The notes beneath the pieces were generated by a model. It was given only the letters and a program-made list of their open reading frames with translations, was not told the origin of the DNA and ran no database searches. Made by a program: the position numbers and the translations under genes. 64,000 bases of DNA from Tsukamurella paurometabola (GTDB lineage Bacteria > Actinomycetota > Actinomycetes > Mycobacteriales > Mycobacteriaceae): assembly GCF_900631615.1 (NCBI RefSeq), contig NZ_LR131273.1, forward strand, positions 1,612,001-1,676,000, read 5' to 3'. Of this stretch, positions 52,604 to 60,119 are shown piece by piece (position 1 is the first letter of the stretch; each line of letters begins with the position of its first letter).

Positions 52604-53860
52604 ATGGTTCTGCAACGGCGAACTCTGCTGGCGCGGACGGCAACCGGAATCGGAGCCGTCGCGATCACGTCCGCCTGCGGTGCCGAGCGGGGCGCGGTGC
52701 CGCTGAGCGGATCCTCGTCCTCACCGAAACCGTCGGGCGCCGTGCCACTGATCGAGCTGGCGCCGGCCGACGGCGCCGCGGAGGTCACACCCCGCACACC
52801 GGTCACTGTGCGTGTCGTGGGCACCGGCGCCCTCGCCGAAGTCACGCTCACCAACGAGGCGGGACGCGCCGTTGCCGGCACGTTGGACGCACCGCGCAAA
52901 TCCTGGTCGGCCGGTGAGCCCCTTGGATTCGGCCGCACCTACCGCTTGCGAGCGGTCGCGGTCGATGAGGCAGGACGCCGGACCGAACGGCAGAGCACGT
53001 TCACCACTCTCGCGCCACAGGCGCAGGCGACGATGGAGCTGGCAACGACGGCGGGCACCCCGGTCGGCGAAGGGCGGACCTACGGTGTGGGGCTGGTGCT
53101 GGTGGCGAAGTTCGACACCGACATCGCAGACCGCGCCGAGGCAGAACGTCGTATGAAAGTCACCTGTACACCCGCGGTCGAGGGAGCGTGGTGCTGGGTC
53201 TCGAATACCGAAGCGCATTGGCGACCTGAGAAATACCACACGCCGGGCACTCAGATCACCGTGGACGCCGCGCTATACGGTGTCCGCCTGGGCGAGCGCC
53301 TCTACGGCGCCGAGGACGTGCGTGCCAGTGCGACCATCGGCGCCTCGCATGTCTCGATCGCCGACGACGCGACCAAGACGGTCACCGTCTACGACGGCGG
53401 TAATCTCGTCCGTACGATGCCCACCTCCATGGGCATGGGCGGCAGCGAGATCATCAACGGCAACACCATCAGCTTCTGGACCCAACGGGGCATCTACACC
53501 GTGATGGACAAGGCGAACCCGGTGGTGATGGACTCGTCCACCTACGGGCTACCGATCAACTCGCGCTTGGGGTACAAACAGACGATCAACTACGCGACAC
53601 GGATCAGCACAGACGGTATCTACCTGCACCAACTCGACAGTTCTGTGTGGGCGCAGGGCAACACGAACACTTCCCACGGGTGCCTCAACCTCAACGGTGA
53701 CAACGCTCGATGGTTCTTCGACTTCTCGGTCCCCGGCGACATCGTCGAAATCCGCAACACTGGCGGCGCACCTCTCGAGCAATGGCAGAACGGTGACTGG
53801 AGTGTGCCCTGGCAGCAGTGGACCAAAGCCAGCGCCCTGGCGTCGTCGGAAGGCCGCTGA
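52604..53860 (+). CDS. L,D-transpeptidase (YkuD domain) lipoprotein
   Basis: 418 residues. The N-terminus has RRTLLARTATGIGAVAITSACG, a Tat-like signal with a lipobox. One or two Ig-like domains follow (about 45-250), as in the LdtMt family. The YkuD domain carries the catalytic YLHQLD...NTSHGCLNLNGD (His and Cys). It makes 3-3 cross-links in peptidoglycan, which resist most beta-lactams except carbapenems. A BlaI-type operator lies upstream and GGGAGG precedes the ATG. Confidence 0.93.
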   Translation: MVLQRRTLLARTATGIGAVAITSACGAERGAVPLSGSSSSPKPSGAVPLIELAPADGAAEVTPRTPVTVRVVGTGALAEVTLTNEAGRAVAGTLDAPRKSWSAGEPLGFGRTYRLRAVAVDEAGRRTERQSTFTTLAPQAQATMELATTAGTPVGEGRTYGVGLVLVAKFDTDIADRAEAERRMKVTCTPAVEGAWCWVSNTEAHWRPEKYHTPGTQITVDAALYGVRLGERLYGAEDVRASATIGASHVSIADDATKTVTVYDGGNLVRTMPTSMGMGGSEIINGNTISFWTQRGIYTVMDKANPVVMDSSTYGLPINSRLGYKQTINYATRISTDGIYLHQLDSSVWAQGNTNTSHGCLNLNGDNARWFFDFSVPGDIVEIRNTGGAPLEQWQNGDWSVPWQQWTKASALASSEGR

Positions 53861-53927
53861 CCAGGACGGAGAATGGGCGAGGCAGTCCGGATCTGTCTGA
53901 GCACATCCCGGTAGCCCCGCCGACTCG

Positions 53928-55094
53928 TCACAACGTCATCACCCATATCGCCACCGCGATCGCGGCCGTAGCACCTGCTGCGACTGCGGTACGCCCCCAC
54001 CGAGTGTGCGGGTCGGAGCGCAGCGGAAACAGCACCTGCCGGACCAGCGCGTAGGCAGCGAGTCCGATCACGAAGATCGCTCCCGAGTGCCGGACGCCCA
54101 GGAACAGGAATTCGGCCCCTATCGCCAGCGTCCCGCACGCCGCAGCTTCAAACAGCTGCACCGGATAGCGTGAAGCGGCCACCCTCCGATCCGATGACCA
54201 CAGTGACCACCGCGACACGGTGACCTTTCCAGCGCAACAGCCGGTCAGCCAACACCCCGGCCTCCCGACGGCCATCCCTGCGAGCAGTGCCGGGGCAGCA
54301 GAATCGAGCACCGCGCCCCATGACAGTCCGATCGCCGGCGCCCCCATCACCAAGACCACCGCGGCAGCGGCGTTGAACCCCTGAATGCAGGCTCCGGAGG
54401 ACAGCAGCTTCCGTAGCGGCATCCGATGGATTGCCAAGAACCACAACCGCGCGCCGAGAAACCCCACAGCACAGGCCACACCGCTGATCCCCACCGCCGC
54501 GAATGCAGAGCCGCCAGCGAGGGAGACGTTCACTGCCATGAGCGCGACCGCGACGACAGCGCCGAGCCCCACCAGCAGCGGCCAACACCACGCTGCCACC
54601 GCGGGCCCGTGTGCCAGAGGCGCGAACACCGTCCGGACCCGCATCTGCTGGTCCGGAAGCTTCATCTCGCCCGCCAGCTCGCCCGCCTGCGTCGCAGCCG
54701 GTGTCCACGCTGCTCGCACCCGAATATCCCACTCGCCTGCCGGGATCCCCGATAGCCGCTCGGTCACAGCGACCGGCCGCCCGCGGGCCGCCGCGAGACT
54801 GACATCGCGCTGGCAGGTGAATCGCCCTTGCGTATCGTCGGCCTCGGCGCCGATCCGTAGGCCCTCGTACTGCATCCGGAGCGCACCGGGAGCGCTGACC
54901 GCGTCTAGCACGTACGTAGCGGACAGTCCTTGTGGCTCCGCTTCGTTCACTGGGTCGCAACCGCCCACCGGACCGGTGATCGTCGAGATCCTCTCCGACG
55001 CCTGCACCGCGTCATGCCGCACCGGCGCGCCGACGGATTCGGTCACCGTTGGAAGGCCCACGTCTGGATCCGGCACGCTAGAGAGATGTTTCAT
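53928..55094 (-). CDS. Lgt-like prolipoprotein diacylglyceryl transferase with an N-terminal soluble domain
   Basis: 388 residues. The C-terminal half (about 165-385) has seven membrane helices and Lgt-like sites: FLGARLWFLAIHR, then GMAVGRPGCWLTGCCAGKVT and the YPVQLFEAA segment. The N-terminal 160 residues form an unusual soluble domain (LSATYVLDAVSAPGALRMQYEGLRIG, EWDIRVRAAWTPA). Lgt attaches a diacylglyceryl group to lipoprotein precursors. The GR-GC-GCC-G variant marks a divergent branch, so activity is uncertain. It is divergent from the next gene across three BlaI-type sites. Confidence 0.75.
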   Translation of the reverse strand: MKHLSSVPDPDVGLPTVTESVGAPVRHDAVQASERISTITGPVGGCDPVNEAEPQGLSATYVLDAVSAPGALRMQYEGLRIGAEADDTQGRFTCQRDVSLAAARGRPVAVTERLSGIPAGEWDIRVRAAWTPAATQAGELAGEMKLPDQQMRVRTVFAPLAHGPAVAAWCWPLLVGLGAVVAVALMAVNVSLAGGSAFAAVGISGVACAVGFLGARLWFLAIHRMPLRKLLSSGACIQGFNAAAAVVLVMGAPAIGLSWGAVLDSAAPALLAGMAVGRPGCWLTGCCAGKVTVSRWSLWSSDRRVAASRYPVQLFEAAACGTLAIGAEFLFLGVRHSGAIFVIGLAAYALVRQVLFPLRSDPHTRWGRTAVAAGATAAIAVAIWVMTL

Positions 55095-55119
55095 CGATCA
55101 GGCCTCTCCCGAGATTGAG

Positions 55120-55212
55120 CTACTAACACGCTTAGTAGGTAACTACTATGTTGAATAGTAGATGAGGGGCGGGCAGGCCCGCCACCAAGAACTACTATGT
55201 GATCTAGTAGTT
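55120..55212. promoter_or_regulatory. Three BlaI-type operators between the Lgt-like gene and the CPLC membrane gene
   Basis: CTACTAACACGCTTAGTAG (55120-55138), CTACTATGTTGAATAGTAG (55143-55161) and a third with arms AACTACTA/TAGTAGTT at 55190-55212. The first two are adjacent and nearer the Lgt-like gene; the third is 47 bp before the membrane gene. Confidence 0.8.
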
Positions 55213-55258
55213 ATGCTGAGTTCGAGGAAAGACAAGCGCGAGGTGAGGAGGGTGCACT

Positions 55259-55804
55259 GTGAGTGGTATGAACCGCAGGGCGGTCATTGGACGGGTGCGG
55301 TGGTGGCACGCAGCGGCTGGCGGTGCGCTGATCGCACTGGTGATCGCGATCCCCTCCCGAGTGCTTCCCAATCCTGTCTTCACCCGGATGACGCCGGTGC
55401 GCTGGTGGGACTACCTCGTCCTCGTGGTGGTGACCGTTCTCGCGGCCGCCTGGCTGGCAGCTCCGGTGGTGGCCGGGTGGAATCGTGGTGCTGTGCGAGG
55501 CACTTCCGGTGTGGTCCTGTCGACGCTCGCGGTGGGGTGCCCGTTGTGTAACAAGGTCGTCGTCGCGATGTTGGGCGCGTCGGGAGCGTTGACGCTGTGG
55601 GCGCCGCTGCAGCCCCTGGTTGCTGTCGTCTCGGCCCTCGCCATGGGTGCCGCGGTCGCCACCCGCTGGGGGATACGGTGGTCGTGGCGGGGCGGCGAGC
55701 CTGAGCATCCGCTACAGGTGAGCGAATGCCCCGCCGGGGTGTGCGACCCCTCGGCGAAGATGCCTGTGGCTGTGGACACGACCGCCGGGCATCGGCATTC
55801 GTGA
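55259..55804 (+). CDS. Membrane protein with a CPLC motif
   Basis: 181 residues with four hydrophobic segments (about 16-36, 48-70, 80-105, 115-135). The segment LAVGCPLCNKVVVAMLGASG places a C-x2-C pair in or near a membrane helix, a layout seen in membrane thiol-redox proteins. The C-terminal tail has two more cysteines (SECPAGVCDP) and ends in His residues. GAGGAGGG lies before the GTG start. A role in thiol redox or copper binding outside the cytoplasm is inference. Confidence 0.65.
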   Translation: MSGMNRRAVIGRVRWWHAAAGGALIALVIAIPSRVLPNPVFTRMTPVRWWDYLVLVVVTVLAAAWLAAPVVAGWNRGAVRGTSGVVLSTLAVGCPLCNKVVVAMLGASGALTLWAPLQPLVAVVSALAMGAAVATRWGIRWSWRGGEPEHPLQVSECPAGVCDPSAKMPVAVDTTAGHRHS

Positions 55805-55999
55805 CTCGTCGAATAGCGGCACCGGAGCGTAGTGGCTCAAGGACGTAGGCGCTCGGGACTCGGTGTACGGTCGCTGAAATGCGACTCGTGGGTCGCACTC
55901 GCTAGTCACGATGAAGCGTCGCAGCGGATGTTGCTGCGCAGTTGGCCCCCCGGGGAACAGGCAAATCTCTCTGTCACGCTGCGCCACGGGCGCAGCGGG

Positions 56000-56971
56000 C
56001 TAGAGCGCTGGGCAGGAAATAGCGGACACGACGAGGGCTGCAAGCGCCACCGTAGCGGCTGATCCCAGGGCGGTGGCCGCGGCGACCGCGCCGCAGTGGC
56101 GCACGCGAGCACTGCGGCTCGCTGCGGGGAGCTGTAGGCGGCGGGCCCGCGCCGAGGTCGCGGTGGTCGCCATCGCCAGAGTAGGGCCCCGCCCGGCTGT
56201 CCCTGATCGCTGCCGCACCGATTGTGCGGAGGCCATCTGCAGCAGGGCCCGGTGTACCGTGGCCGCCCCGCAACGGCGTGCTGCTGCTCCGTCAGCGATC
56301 GCCTCGACCAATTCCCGCACGGCGCTCGGGGCGTTCCGGCACAGCGGGATCGGGCGCAGGACCTGCCCGATGACCTCAGTGATGGCAACGATCAGGTGGT
56401 GGCGACCGCGGAGGTGTGCGTGCTCGTGTGCCAGCACTGCCGCCAGCTCGGAGGGTGCCAACAAGGTCTGTAGGCCGCGGGAGATCACCACCATCCCGCC
56501 CCTGGGTGCGGCGATGGCGAATGCCAAGGGGGCGTCGTGCTCGAGGCACCACACTCGGCCGTCCCCGGCGGCTGGACTGGCCACCAGCCTTATTCGGTCG
56601 CAATGCAACGTCGCGACCGCCCGCCGGCGCGCGAGGACGAAGACGCAGCGCACGCCGGAGATCACGACGGAGCCCGCAATGAGCGCGGCTAGTGCGGCGC
56701 CGGTCGCCCGGCGTCCCTGCGGCACGGTGCCATGGACCGCCAGGGACCAGCAGTCTCCGAACGCAGTGGTTACCGAGTAGTCTGCGTGCAGCGGCAGCAA
56801 CAGTGCCACGATCGCTAACGCCGTCAGCAGTCCAAGCATTGCCAGCGCTCCCACCCAGCCGATGAGCAGGGCAACTGGATCGAGCCGCGTACGCCCCGCG
56901 CGGGTGAGCAGCACAGGTCCGGCAGCCGCGATCGCAGCCGCCGCGACGACCAATGCCGCGAACACCGTCAT
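56000..56971 (-). CDS. BlaR/M56-type membrane metalloprotease
   Basis: 323 residues. Membrane helices flank the zinc site HEHAHLRGRHH (HExxH), as in BlaR1/MecR1 and M. tuberculosis Rv1845c. It lacks the C-terminal penicillin-binding sensor domain, so the signal it detects is not a beta-lactam bound to BlaR1. The partner BlaI-type repressor lies just upstream (57 bp). Cleavage of that repressor on a signal would induce the regulon. Confidence 0.85.
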   Translation of the reverse strand: MTVFAALVVAAAAIAAAGPVLLTRAGRTRLDPVALLIGWVGALAMLGLLTALAIVALLLPLHADYSVTTAFGDCWSLAVHGTVPQGRRATGAALAALIAGSVVISGVRCVFVLARRRAVATLHCDRIRLVASPAAGDGRVWCLEHDAPLAFAIAAPRGGMVVISRGLQTLLAPSELAAVLAHEHAHLRGRHHLIVAITEVIGQVLRPIPLCRNAPSAVRELVEAIADGAAARRCGAATVHRALLQMASAQSVRQRSGTAGRGPTLAMATTATSARARRLQLPAASRSARVRHCGAVAAATALGSAATVALAALVVSAISCPAL

Positions 56972-57028
56972 CGTGTACTCATTCCCTTCATCCGGGTCCG
57001 GATTCGGATCTCGCGCACCGGGCTTAGT

Positions 57029-57394
57029 CTATTGCTGCCGTGACCGACGGCGTAGTGCCCGCCGGATGACCTTTGATTCCTCGTCCGACGCGGACTCGGT
57101 GAAGTGCAGCAGCACTGCCTCAGGATCGCCGGATGCATCCAGCACGTCACGCAGCGCCTGGGTCGCAGCCTCCGCGCGGCTGAGTGTCGGCTCGTAGAAG
57201 TAGGCCTTGCCGACCTTCTCGCGTTGGACCCACTGCTTGCGGTGCAGGTTGTCTAGAACCGTCATCACCGTGGTGTAGGCCAGTGCCCGCCCGGTGTCGA
57301 GGGCATCGACCACCTCCTGCACCTTCAAGGCGTGCTCACTGTCCCAGAGCACTTGCATGACCGCGGATTCCAACTCACCAGGCAAGGGTCGCAC
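57029..57394 (-). CDS. BlaI/MecI-family repressor of the envelope module
   Basis: 121 residues. The winged helix is LPGELESAVMQVLWDSEHALKVQEVVDAL and LAYTTVMTVLDNLHRKQWVQREKVGKAYFYEP. The C-terminal dimer helix includes VLDASGDPEAVLLHFTES, where BlaI proteins are cleaved. The GTG at 57394 is close to its GGAGGA; a TTG nine bases in is better spaced. An operator lies 10 bp upstream, so it is autoregulated. It probably binds all six TACTAT/TAGTA sites here. Confidence 0.9.
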   Translation of the reverse strand: MRPLPGELESAVMQVLWDSEHALKVQEVVDALDTGRALAYTTVMTVLDNLHRKQWVQREKVGKAYFYEPTLSRAEAATQALRDVLDASGDPEAVLLHFTESASDEESKVIRRALRRRSRQQ

Positions 57395-57404
57395 TCCTCC
57401 TTAG

Positions 57405-57421
57405 TACTATCGTGGATAGTA
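57405..57421. promoter_or_regulatory. BlaI-type operator of the blaI-like gene
   Basis: TACTATCGTGGATAGTA is a near-perfect dyad immediately upstream of the repressor gene, with the same TACTAT cores as the five other sites. Confidence 0.8.
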
Positions 57422-57426
57422 GCAGG

Positions 57427-57444
57427 ATCTTGATTGAATCTTGA
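57427..57444. promoter_or_regulatory. Direct repeats like those before the response regulator
   Basis: ATCTTGA occurs at 57427-57433 and 57438-57444, 11 bp apart; this is the reverse complement of the TCAAGAT repeats at 41451-41474. It lies about 235 bp before the RipA-like gene and close to the BlaI operator. The rest of the 283-bp gap to that gene shows nothing clear. Confidence 0.45.
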
Positions 57445-57677
57445 ATACCGCAGGCCAACCCCATTATAGGTGGCAGTTAAGGCTCTGCATCTGCTCGATC
57501 ACCGCTTCCCTCTGTGGCGTCTGTGACGTACGGTTCGGATGGTACTCAAGGGGTGCCGGTGCGGCGCGTCAAACTTTGCGTAAAAAGATTGCGCACCAAC
57601 AATATTCCGCTTCTGATCCCCTCGCGTGGGCGCAACCTCCCCGCGGGGGGCGGTCGGCTCGTTGAAGGAGATGTTCC

Positions 57678-59168
57678 GTGGTGAATCAGCATCGATGGGC
57701 GTCTGGAATGCAGCGGGCGGCGGCGGTGACGATCGTGGCTGCGATCGTGGTCGGCGGAGCGGATCCTGCGTGGGCGCGGCACGTGGGAGACGACCCTCGA
57801 GCAGGTCACTCGGTCGCGGTGGTTCCTTCGTTGATCGTGCGCCTTGCGGACTTTGATCAGCAGATCGCGGCTTTGCAGAACGACGTTGACATTCGGCGGC
57901 AGTCGGTGAACAAGGCGGTGATCGACGTGGCGTTGGCCGCCGACGCTGCGCGGGCCGCGACGAATGCAGTAGTAGTTGCGGATCGGGAGGCCGTGGCTTC
58001 CGACCAGGCAGTGGATGCTGCTCAGCGCAGGCTCGATGAGATGCTCCGCGCCGCCTACATGCAGGGGAACACCTCGGGCGGGGTCGCGGATGCTCTGACC
58101 GCCCCGGATGGGCAGACGGCGGTAGACCGCACTGCGGTTCTTCGGCGCGTTGCTGCCGCCCAGGCAGGTACTGTCACCGGCCTCAATGACGCCCGGCGGC
58201 GGGCGCGATCGAGCCGCGATGCTGCGCGGATCGCGAAGATCTCCGCGGATGCAGCGGCTGGCGCGGCTGCCGACCGCCGCACCCGAGCGCAGGGGTCGGT
58301 GGCCCAGACCCTGGAGGCGCTGCGTTCGGCGACCGATCAACGCCGACGGTTGGATTTGCGTCGGCAGACGGCCGCAAGGGCGCTCGCCGAGGCGAAGGCG
58401 AAGTCCGGGGATGCCGCAGGTCAGCAGCGGATCTATGACCAATACGTCGTCAGCGAACAGCAGACAGTGACGGTGCCTTCCTCGCAGCCGGCTCCTGCAC
58501 CGGCGGCACCCCCGAACGCAAGCACACCCGTAGCGGCTCCTTCTGCGGCACCGGCAGTGTCGGCGCCCGGGGGGCCACCGTCGGCCGCGACCGCAGCGTC
58601 GTCGTTGCTCGGGCAACTGAGCAACCTGTTCGGGTTCACGCCGCAACCGCAGACCGCATCCCAGGTCCCGGCTCAAGCGGCAGCCCAGGTGCCTGCAATC
58701 CAGGCACCAGTAGCGCCTGTGTCAGTCGCGTCGATGTCGGGCAAGCAAATGATTGACACGGTCATTGCCCGGGGCCTGTCGGTGGTCGGCACCAGATATT
58801 CCTGGGGGGGTGGTGATATCAACGGCCCCACCGTCGGGGTCCGCGACGGCGGCGTTGCCGATACCTTCCGTGACTTCGAGAACCCGGGATTTGATTGCTC
58901 GGGCCTGACGCTGTTCGCATTTGCTGCCGTCGGCATCAAGCTCCCGCACTACAGCGGCTACCAGTACAACATCGGCAAGAAGGTTCCGCTCGCTGAGATC
59001 AAGCGGGGTGACCTGATCTTCTTCGGCCCGAATGCGAGCCAGCACGAAGCGCTCTATCTGGGTGACAACCAGATGCTTGAGGCACCCGAGTCCGGATCGA
59101 CGGTCAAAGTATCGCCGCTGCGCACCGACGGCGCGATGCCCTACGTGGTCCGGCTGATCAATTCGTAG
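57678..59168 (+). CDS. RipA-like NlpC/P60 peptidoglycan hydrolase with N-terminal coiled coil
   Basis: 496 residues. A signal peptide (AAAVTIVAAIVVGGADPAWA) is followed by a long Ala/Arg-rich coiled coil (about 50-265), then a Pro/Ala linker. The NlpC/P60 domain has the catalytic Cys in FDCSGLTLFAF and the His in SQHEALYLGDN. RipA cleaves the D-Glu-meso-DAP bond during division. The protein is probably secreted. GAAGGAG lies seven bases before the GTG. It is the last cargo gene before the right transposon end. Confidence 0.9.
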   Translation: MVNQHRWASGMQRAAAVTIVAAIVVGGADPAWARHVGDDPRAGHSVAVVPSLIVRLADFDQQIAALQNDVDIRRQSVNKAVIDVALAADAARAATNAVVVADREAVASDQAVDAAQRRLDEMLRAAYMQGNTSGGVADALTAPDGQTAVDRTAVLRRVAAAQAGTVTGLNDARRRARSSRDAARIAKISADAAAGAAADRRTRAQGSVAQTLEALRSATDQRRRLDLRRQTAARALAEAKAKSGDAAGQQRIYDQYVVSEQQTVTVPSSQPAPAPAAPPNASTPVAAPSAAPAVSAPGGPPSAATAASSLLGQLSNLFGFTPQPQTASQVPAQAAAQVPAIQAPVAPVSVASMSGKQMIDTVIARGLSVVGTRYSWGGGDINGPTVGVRDGGVADTFRDFENPGFDCSGLTLFAFAAVGIKLPHYSGYQYNIGKKVPLAEIKRGDLIFFGPNASQHEALYLGDNQMLEAPESGSTVKVSPLRTDGAMPYVVRLINS

Positions 59169-59260
59169 ACCCAGTTCTAGTTACGACCTGTCGAAGGCTG
59201 TGGGAACGGTACTGCTGCTGGAGTGGGAGTCCGGCGACGGCCTGAATGCTGTGGTGGAAA

Positions 59261-59360
59261 TGCCATGTTGCTGGGACTGGCGAGATGCCAACTCCGTGGG
59301 ACTGCGTGATGCAGTGCAGGTGAGAAGGCTGACAGTCGCCAGGTAGGTCGGGACCCTACA
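59261..59360. repeat. Right transposon end with TnsB-type binding repeats
   Basis: Read inward from 59360: the terminal TGTAGGGTCCC, then CTGGCGAC at base 19, then AGTTGGCA (59286-59293) and ACATGGCA (59261-59268). The TGGCG is at the same offset as in the left end. The spacing differs between ends, as in Tn7, where the two ends are not equal. The last 190 bp after the RipA-like gene contain nothing else. Confidence 0.7.
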
Positions 59361-59366
59361 CCTACG

Positions 59367-60092
59367 ATGCGAGGTGTGGTCCGGTACGTCGACGAGGATC
59401 TGCGCGGGGCGGAGTTCCGCGAGTGCGACCTGTCCGGGGCGCGGTTCGTCGGGGCGGTGATGCAGGATGCGACGATCGACGGCCTCGTCTCCGGTCTGGT
59501 CGTGAACGGCGTGGACGTGACCGGGTACGTGGAGGCCGAGCTCGACCGGCGGTATCCCGTCCGCGCGCTGATCCGCTCGGCGGATCCCGCCGAGCTGCGC
59601 CGCGCGGCGGCCGCCCTCCACGCGGACTGGGCCGCGACGATCGAGCGGATCCGTCGCGCTCCGGGCGTCGAGCGCCGCACCGTGAACGGCGAATGGTCCG
59701 CGGTGCAGACCCTGCGGCACCTCGTCTTCGTCCACGACTCCTGGTTCCGGCGCTGCTGCCTCGGCGCGGTCGCGACCTTCACGCCACTGGGGCTCGGCCC
59801 GGACGTCGCGCCCTATCGCGGGGCGCACGGCCTGGACCTCGCCGCCGATCCGTCCCTCGACGAGGTCGTCGACGTCCGCGCCGCGCAGGCCGCCGAGCTG
59901 GAGTCCTGGCTCGAGCGGGCCGTACCGGAGGGGCTCGCGGCGCCGGCGCCCGTGCCCGACGACGACGTCTGGCCGCCGTACGCGCGGGGCCGCTCGGTGG
60001 GGCAGTGCCTGTGCACCGTGCTCACCGAGACCTTCGAGCACCACCGTTACTGCGCCCGTGACCTCGACGCGATCGAGTCCTCTCCGGGCTGA
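59367..60092 (+). CDS. DinB-family protein with pentapeptide-like N-terminus
   Basis: 241 residues. The first 30 (VDEDLRGAEFRECDLSGARFVGA) look like a short pentapeptide repeat stretch. From about residue 70 the DinB-like four-helix bundle follows (NGEWSAVQTLRHLVFVHDSWFRRCCLG, with later histidines VLTETFEHHRYCARDL), a set that can bind a metal. DinB proteins include mycothiol-dependent enzymes. The ATG lies 7 bp outside the transposon end, so the natural promoter may have been displaced. Its former neighbour was probably dnaB. Confidence 0.8.
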   Translation: MRGVVRYVDEDLRGAEFRECDLSGARFVGAVMQDATIDGLVSGLVVNGVDVTGYVEAELDRRYPVRALIRSADPAELRRAAAALHADWAATIERIRRAPGVERRTVNGEWSAVQTLRHLVFVHDSWFRRCCLGAVATFTPLGLGPDVAPYRGAHGLDLAADPSLDEVVDVRAAQAAELESWLERAVPEGLAAPAPVPDDDVWPPYARGRSVGQCLCTVLTETFEHHRYCARDLDAIESSPG

Positions 60093-60119
60093 GCGCGGCC
60101 GGGTGGCCGCGGCCCGTCG

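Larger units (their letters stand above)
6228..59360 (+). mobile_element. Tn7-like transposon carrying metal-resistance and envelope cargo (about 53.1 kb)
   Basis: The outer 11 bases are an exact inverted repeat: TGTAGGGTCCC at 6228-6238 and GGGACCCTACA at 59350-59360. In both ends TGGCG begins at base 20 counted inward, followed by more TGGC-type repeats. TnsA-, TnsB-, TnsC- and TniQ-like genes follow the left end directly. All genes inside are accessory, and both flanks are core chromosome. The 5 bases outside each end differ (CCCGT and CCTAC), so no target duplication is seen. An IS21-family element is nested inside. Confidence 0.85.

Noticed and set aside
56000-57394. Beta-lactamase regulatory pair with a beta-lactamase gene
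   Set aside because: The BlaI/M56 pair is clear, but no beta-lactamase gene is in the window and the protease lacks a penicillin-binding sensor domain.
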